Assembly: GCA_015062085.1 (NCBI GenBank)
Contig: SUVI01000047.1
Span: 1-22,706, forward strand
From: Planctomycetaceae bacterium
GTDB lineage: Bacteria > Planctomycetota > Planctomycetia > Pirellulales > Thermoguttaceae
DNA length: 22,706 nt
Direction of reading: 5' to 3'
The notes below the pieces were generated by a model that had not been told where the DNA came from, searched no databases, and saw only the letters and a program-made list of their open reading frames with translations. Numbering within the stretch: the first letter of the stretch is position 1; each line of letters begins with the position of its first letter. This document shows positions 19,060-22,706 of this stretch, piece after piece. A program made the position numbers and the translations under genes.

Positions 19060-20058
19060 CTATTTTTCTCGAGGCGTTTTCTTCGGCGGAACAAACTCCA
19101 CGACGGGCCGGAATCCAGCTCTGGAAACGTTTCTTTGAGATTCGCGAGCAGCCGCACGGCAGGAAGTTGCTTTCGATTCAAAATTTCCGCCTCTCAACAC
19201 ACGAAATCTTCCTCGATCCGGACCAGAAGGGTCTCTTTCCGACGAATTGGCGTAAGCGCTCTCATCATACCGATCGCGGCACCACTCTGCCGCATTTCCG
19301 TGCATGTCGTAAAGAAACCAGAGATTTCCTTTTTTCTTTTTCACAGGGTGGAGTTTTCCCTTTGCATTTCCCGAATACCATCCAGTCCCGTCCAGCTCAC
19401 CGCAAAACGCGCGTCCGCTTCCGGCCCGACACGCATACTCCCACTGTGCTTCCGTTGGCAGTTTGGCACGATAGCCAGTCTTTCTCCCGAAAAACTCGCA
19501 GAAACGGATCGCTTCGTCCCACGTGAGGTCCGCTTTGGGAAGACGCTTTTCCTTTTCTTCCGGCAGAGTCTCTTCCATGACGGCAGCCCACAATTCACGC
19601 GTCACTTCGGTTTCGAGGATCCAAAATCCATGAGTCAGCACGACACGATGCTGCATTTCCTCGTCATCCCGTCCTTTTTCATTTTCCGGAGATCCCATTC
19701 GGAACGTTCCGCGCGGACACCATCGAAAAACGCACTCCACACCGTTGATGTTCAGGACCCGTTTCTGACCGGCAAACTCACCCTGCCGAACTTCTTTAAC
19801 TGTGAAATCTCCGTCTCGGCTGAAACCATTCTGAAAAAAATGCACCATGCCGCTGAAACTGCCGCACCAGCTCCAAAACCAGAAAAACCCAGCAAAAAGC
19901 AAAAAGAAGAGTCCCCAAAGCAGAATCGAATCTCCGAAACGCTTCCAGAAATACTCCCAAGCGGTCGGAGCACGAAAATTTTTAGATTTTCCGGCTTCTT
20001 TGGAAGCCTCGGCAGCCATTTTTTCGAGGGAGCGAAAACGGGGATCTTTTTCTTTCAT
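19060..20058 (-). CDS. Membrane-anchored SUMF1/FGE-like protein, probably non-catalytic
   Basis: This 332-residue protein has one transmembrane segment (about 45-64, very Phe/Trp/Leu-rich) after a short charged N-terminus, placing the rest outside the cytoplasm. Residues about 105-325 form a formylglycine-generating-enzyme (SUMF1) fold: FRMGSPENEKGRDDEEMQHRV, LTWDEAIRFCEFF, RAKLPTEAQWEYACRAG, DMHGNAAEWCRDRY and FRVLRGGNF. In true FGEs the end of the domain carries a catalytic Cys in an RCAAR-like motif. Here the equivalent is CRAAAR, with Ala where that Cys should be and one Cys (C300) displaced, so sulfatase activation is unlikely. Many bacterial SUMF1 domains are similarly non-catalytic and may bind ligands or partners. 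The start has only a weak ribosome binding site. No sulfatase gene is nearby. Confidence 0.87.
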   Translation of the reverse strand: MKEKDPRFRSLEKMAAEASKEAGKSKNFRAPTAWEYFWKRFGDSILLWGLFFLLFAGFFWFWSWCGSFSGMVHFFQNGFSRDGDFTVKEVRQGEFAGQKRVLNINGVECVFRWCPRGTFRMGSPENEKGRDDEEMQHRVVLTHGFWILETEVTRELWAAVMEETLPEEKEKRLPKADLTWDEAIRFCEFFGRKTGYRAKLPTEAQWEYACRAGSGRAFCGELDGTGWYSGNAKGKLHPVKKKKGNLWFLYDMHGNAAEWCRDRYDESAYANSSERDPSGPDRGRFRVLRGGNFESKATSCRAAARESQRNVSRAGFRPVVEFVPPKKTPREK

Positions 20059-20111
20059 GTACAGTCTCTCATCTTCAGGAAAAGTCAGACTCCCCCCAAA
20101 CAGCTCAAACT

Positions 20112-20148
20112 AAAAAACCGCACGGTACGCAAAATACCGCGCGGTTTT
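20112..20148 (-). terminator. Terminator of the alkaline phosphatase gene
   Basis: AAAACCGC-A-CGGTA (20114-20127) pairs with TACCG-C-GCGGTTTT (20135-20148) around a 7-nt loop. On the minus strand a run of U follows, 11 bp past the phosphatase stop. The stem is flanked by A and T runs on both sides, so it could also act on plus-strand transcripts. Confidence 0.9.
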
Positions 20149-20159
20149 GGATCGTTCAT

Positions 20160-21560
20160 TTACTTTCGGTCAAAAAGTTCCTTTTCTACCGGCACGATGT
20201 CCGTATTGTCGATGATCCGACCGCTGAAGCCCCACATTTTTCCAAATGCGTCATCTGTACAGCGAACACGTTTCTCGAAGAGAGGCGCACCGGCACCATA
20301 GACGTAGAACGGGACGGGCGCATTCGTGTGACTGCGCGAGAAATAGCCAATTTCCGGAATGTTTCCTTTTCCCTTTCCGATCGGCGTCTGGAAAAGCGTG
20401 CCTTCCTTATCGGCATCAGGTCCCCAGATGGAACCGGTCTCGTGGTCGGCAGTGAGGATGAGAGTCGTTTCTTCCCAAGAGGAGTTCTTTTCGACCCACG
20501 CGCAGACCGCTTCGACGGCATCGTAGAATTCATTCATCTCATCGATGATCTTCTGCGGGTTCACGTTTCCGTGCGCCAGCCAGTCGACCGAACCGGATTC
20601 AACGAGCAGGTAAAAGCCCTTTTCGTTCTGATTCAGGACATTCAACCCGGCAAGAGTGCATTCGGTAAGCGTCGGGACCGTTTCGTTTCGCTCCGGTTTT
20701 GAGCGTGAGGACTGGAATGTGCTGGTGACTTTCGGAAGTCCCATGAGTTTTTTCGGCGGCGCGGCTTCACCGCTGGCGATTTTCTGGAAATCTTCACGAT
20801 CTTCGATGTACTTCCAGCCGTAGTAGAGTTCCTGCAACCAAATCTCACCCCACGCGTGTTCCGAGGGACCATACTCGATGAACTTTGGCTTTTCGCGACG
20901 TTCGGCATTTTCCGTGTACCAGGGATGACAGGCTCCCATGATGACCGACAGAATATCCGATCCTTTGACCGATTCACGCCAAAGATCCTTTCCGGAACCG
21001 CGTTTCATATTGTGACCAACCACGCCAGCGGGAGTCGCATGGGAAGGCATGACCGTCGTGATGACACCGGCTGCGAACCCCTTTTTCGCGATATATTCCG
21101 CGATCGTTTCGAGTTTCTGGTCGTTTCGGTCGTAATTGATCCTGCCGTTTTTCGTTTTGACTCCCGTATTGATCGCCGTCGTCGCAGCTGCCGAATCTGT
21201 CGGATTTTCCAGATGCTTTCTGAAAGACGTCCAGTGTGTCGCCGGATCGTAGGAACCGTCCTCGCTATAGCTCGTGATCTGCTGAACTTCGCCATCCACC
21301 ACTTTCGTGTTCTGAACGATGCCGCTCAGGCTGTACGTCGTGCATCCGAATTCGCTCCAGCCTCCGTCCGCTTTCATGAACGGAAGTCCGCGGTCTTCAC
21401 CCGTGCGGTACTGGGAAGAAATGCGGTAGGCTCCGTATCCGCCGCCGTCTACGACCATGATGATGACGTTCGTCTTGGCGAAAATGAAAGACGTGCAAAA
21501 AACGAAAGTAAGGACCACTCCCGTCAGGAATCGGCCGGAAAGTCTGCTCAAACGAGACAT
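20160..21560 (-). CDS. Exported alkaline phosphatase (PhoA superfamily)
   Basis: This 466-residue phosphomonoesterase acts in the periplasm or outside to release inorganic phosphate. A signal peptide covers about residues 1-28 (basic start, hydrophobic core, FIFA end). Superfamily metal ligands are visible: D38 in NVIIMVVDGGG, the nucleophile S123 in NPTDSAAATTA, H175 in PSHATPAG, E321 with D326 and H330 in VESGSVDWLAHGN, D372-H373 in LTADHETG, and H411 in SRSHTNAPV. The pattern is that of a two-zinc, one-magnesium enzyme and is intact. The ATG has AAGGA 8 nt upstream. The gene is monocistronic, with its own promoter (21666-21693) and terminator. No Pho-box-like repeats were recognised, so phosphate control is not shown. 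The general PhoA-type call is firm; substrate range is unknown. Confidence 0.94.
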   Translation of the reverse strand: MSRLSRLSGRFLTGVVLTFVFCTSFIFAKTNVIIMVVDGGGYGAYRISSQYRTGEDRGLPFMKADGGWSEFGCTTYSLSGIVQNTKVVDGEVQQITSYSEDGSYDPATHWTSFRKHLENPTDSAAATTAINTGVKTKNGRINYDRNDQKLETIAEYIAKKGFAAGVITTVMPSHATPAGVVGHNMKRGSGKDLWRESVKGSDILSVIMGACHPWYTENAERREKPKFIEYGPSEHAWGEIWLQELYYGWKYIEDREDFQKIASGEAAPPKKLMGLPKVTSTFQSSRSKPERNETVPTLTECTLAGLNVLNQNEKGFYLLVESGSVDWLAHGNVNPQKIIDEMNEFYDAVEAVCAWVEKNSSWEETTLILTADHETGSIWGPDADKEGTLFQTPIGKGKGNIPEIGYFSRSHTNAPVPFYVYGAGAPLFEKRVRCTDDAFGKMWGFSGRIIDNTDIVPVEKELFDRK

Positions 21561-21665
21561 TTTCTGAATCCTTTTTGTGTTTCAGAACAACACGCACTAA
21601 ATTTTATGGAGCTAGGAAAATCGGACCTTCCTGCGTGCATTGGGAAGTTCCTTCGCATATTTGCC

Positions 21666-21693
21666 AATTTACCACAAAACCTCAAAAAGTCAA
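21666..21693 (-). promoter_or_regulatory. Promoter of the alkaline phosphatase gene
   Basis: On the minus strand, TTGACT (plus 21688-21693), 16-bp spacer with a TTTT run, TAAATT (plus 21666-21671). It gives a leader of roughly 100 nt. Confidence 0.65.
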
Positions 21694-21748
21694 GGGTACA
21701 CACTCATTTTTAGAAAAAATCGACAAAATTTCTCCATCCTTCCACGAA

Positions 21749-21785
21749 AAGATCCGCCAGAAACAGACCATTCCCAGCGGATCTT
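21749..21785 (-). terminator. Probable terminator of the PEP-CTERM gene
   Basis: A perfect 9-bp inverted repeat, AAGATCCGC (21749-21757) and GCGGATCTT (21777-21785), lies 27 bp past the stop of the leftward PEP-CTERM gene. On the minus strand UUUUC overlaps and follows the second arm. The 19-nt loop and short U-tract make it a moderate candidate. Confidence 0.55.
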
Positions 21786-21812
21786 CAAAATTTCTACGGA
21801 AATCTTGATCCG

Positions 21813-22706
21813 TCAGACAGATCCCCTCCTGTTTCTCAGCACGAAGATCCCAAGCGCGCCGAGAACCAGAAGCGTAACGGATGCCGGTTCCGGGACCTGC
21901 GTCTGGAAAGAGCCGTCATTCGCGAAAAACGCAAACATGAAATCTTTATCTGCCAGCGCGCCGTTCGCTCCCGTTTCAAAGAGGTTGATCAGCAATGTGC
22001 CGTTTTCCGTCACTTCGTAAGAGAGGAGGCCTTCCTCGTTCTCACCCGTTTCGTCACCGGCGAGTCCGAGAAGGAGGTAGCCGTCGTCTGCCGTCAGTCC
22101 ATCGCCAAGCGTCAGCTCAAAAACGCCCACATCGATCTTTTCCATATCGAAATAACCGAACGAGCTGCGAGCGCTTCCATCATCAGAGTCAATCCAGCCG
22201 CTGATCCAGCCGCCGTTTTCACCGCCGTCGCCGCCGCCGTACGGAAGGTAAACGAAATCAAGGGCTTTATCCACGGCAGCCCCGTCAATGGCCTTGAAAG
22301 TGGAAAGATTCCACGAACCGTCTTCCTGCGGTGCGGCACTGATGAGATGATTATTGTTGTTGTCGCGCCCGATCGTCAAAAGAATGCCGTCCGTGTTAGC
22401 GTCCACTCCCTCGATCTTGAGATTCCGCAGACCGGTCCCGAGTACCGTAACGGACGCATCGTATCCGGAAGTCCGTTTCGTGAGTGCGCCGGATGCGTTG
22501 AGGTACCCGTTTTCCCAGAGGTCCGAGCTGTTGGAGAAGTAGCCGACGGAAATACTGGTATCTTTTTCCTTCCCGTTCAGGTCCACCGTGGACATGTAGA
22601 GCGTTGACGCAGTACCGTTCCAGACCGACTGCGGGACGATGCGGTAATCGTTCTGCGAGGGGGTCACGATGGCGTTTCCGGCGTTCAGTCCATTACCGTT
22701 GGAGAT
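21813..22706 (-). CDS. PEP-CTERM surface protein, N-terminus outside window
   Basis: The frame is open to the right edge, so this is the C-terminal 297 residues of a longer protein. The end is a textbook PEP-CTERM sorting signal: VPEPAS, a hydrophobic span (VTLLVLGALGIFVL), then a basic RNRRG tail. Such proteins are exported and processed by an exosortase, often becoming surface or matrix proteins. The visible ectodomain is acidic, rich in Gly/Asp/Asn/Ser and predicted mostly beta, with a Gly/Glu-rich loop (YGGGDGGENGGW). No enzyme motif was seen. A GTG at 22667 is not taken as the start because the same frame continues upstream with similar composition (SNGNGLNAGNA). The exosortase itself is not in the window. 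Confidence 0.9.
   Translation of the reverse strand: MSNGNGLNAGNAIVTPSQNDYRIVPQSVWNGTASTLYMSTVDLNGKEKDTSISVGYFSNSSDLWENGYLNASGALTKRTSGYDASVTVLGTGLRNLKIEGVDANTDGILLTIGRDNNNNHLISAAPQEDGSWNLSTFKAIDGAAVDKALDFVYLPYGGGDGGENGGWISGWIDSDDGSARSSFGYFDMEKIDVGVFELTLGDGLTADDGYLLLGLAGDETGENEEGLLSYEVTENGTLLINLFETGANGALADKDFMFAFFANDGSFQTQVPEPASVTLLVLGALGIFVLRNRRGSV

Overview
The window looks like chromosomal DNA of a Gram-negative bacterium with an outer membrane, most plausibly from the PVC group (Planctomycetota, Lentisphaerota or relatives). Evidence: a PEP-CTERM sorting tail (21813-22706), an OmpA-domain lipoprotein, a SUMF1-fold membrane protein, an exported LacZ-type beta-galactosidase, and moderate GC with strong Shine-Dalgarno sites. 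The phylum is an inference. No phage genes, insertion sequences, CRISPR arrays or rRNA were seen, so this is ordinary chromosome. Its unusual features lie mostly between the genes.

Layout. 1-429 is AT-rich, without a convincing gene, and carries the trkH terminator. 430-5667 is a leftward cluster: ygiQ-type radical SAM protein with a long Arg/Gly tail, then a DUF2310 zinc-ribbon protein, then a TrkH potassium transporter. 5668-6255 is a divergent spacer with twelve tandem 11-bp repeats. 6256-9471 is a large RecQ helicase with extra inserts, convergent with an SDR oxidoreductase (9550-10350, minus). 10598-13711 is an exported GH2 beta-galactosidase behind a near-consensus promoter, followed by another 11-bp repeat array and a terminator. 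Then come ArfB-type ribosome rescue hydrolase (13925-14353), tRNA-Ser(GGA) (14484-14566), and an OmpA-like lipoprotein (14793-15710). 15711-16202 holds a possible RNA pseudoknot, a promoter and a 23-codon ORF. 16203-19039 encodes two adjacent proteins built from the same kind of helical repeat. Convergent to them is a SUMF1-like membrane protein (minus). The window ends with an exported alkaline phosphatase and a PEP-CTERM surface protein truncated by the right edge (both minus).

How the genes work together. Most units are housekeeping or periplasmic/surface functions with their own promoters and terminators: potassium uptake, DNA repair, translation rescue, phosphate and galactoside scavenging, and cell-envelope anchoring. 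Only ygiQ-DUF2310-trkH and the two helical-repeat genes look like operons.

The most interesting signals are: (i) six promoters with an identical 16-bp spacer and a shared T-run before the -10; (ii) an interleaved pair of perfect inverted repeats (12 and 9 bp) forming a pseudoknot topology; (iii) the 12-copy 11-bp array in the ygiQ leader, with an open frame ending ATGA on the ygiQ start; (iv) the tandem helical-repeat paralogues. I did not find a clear multi-gene undescribed system.
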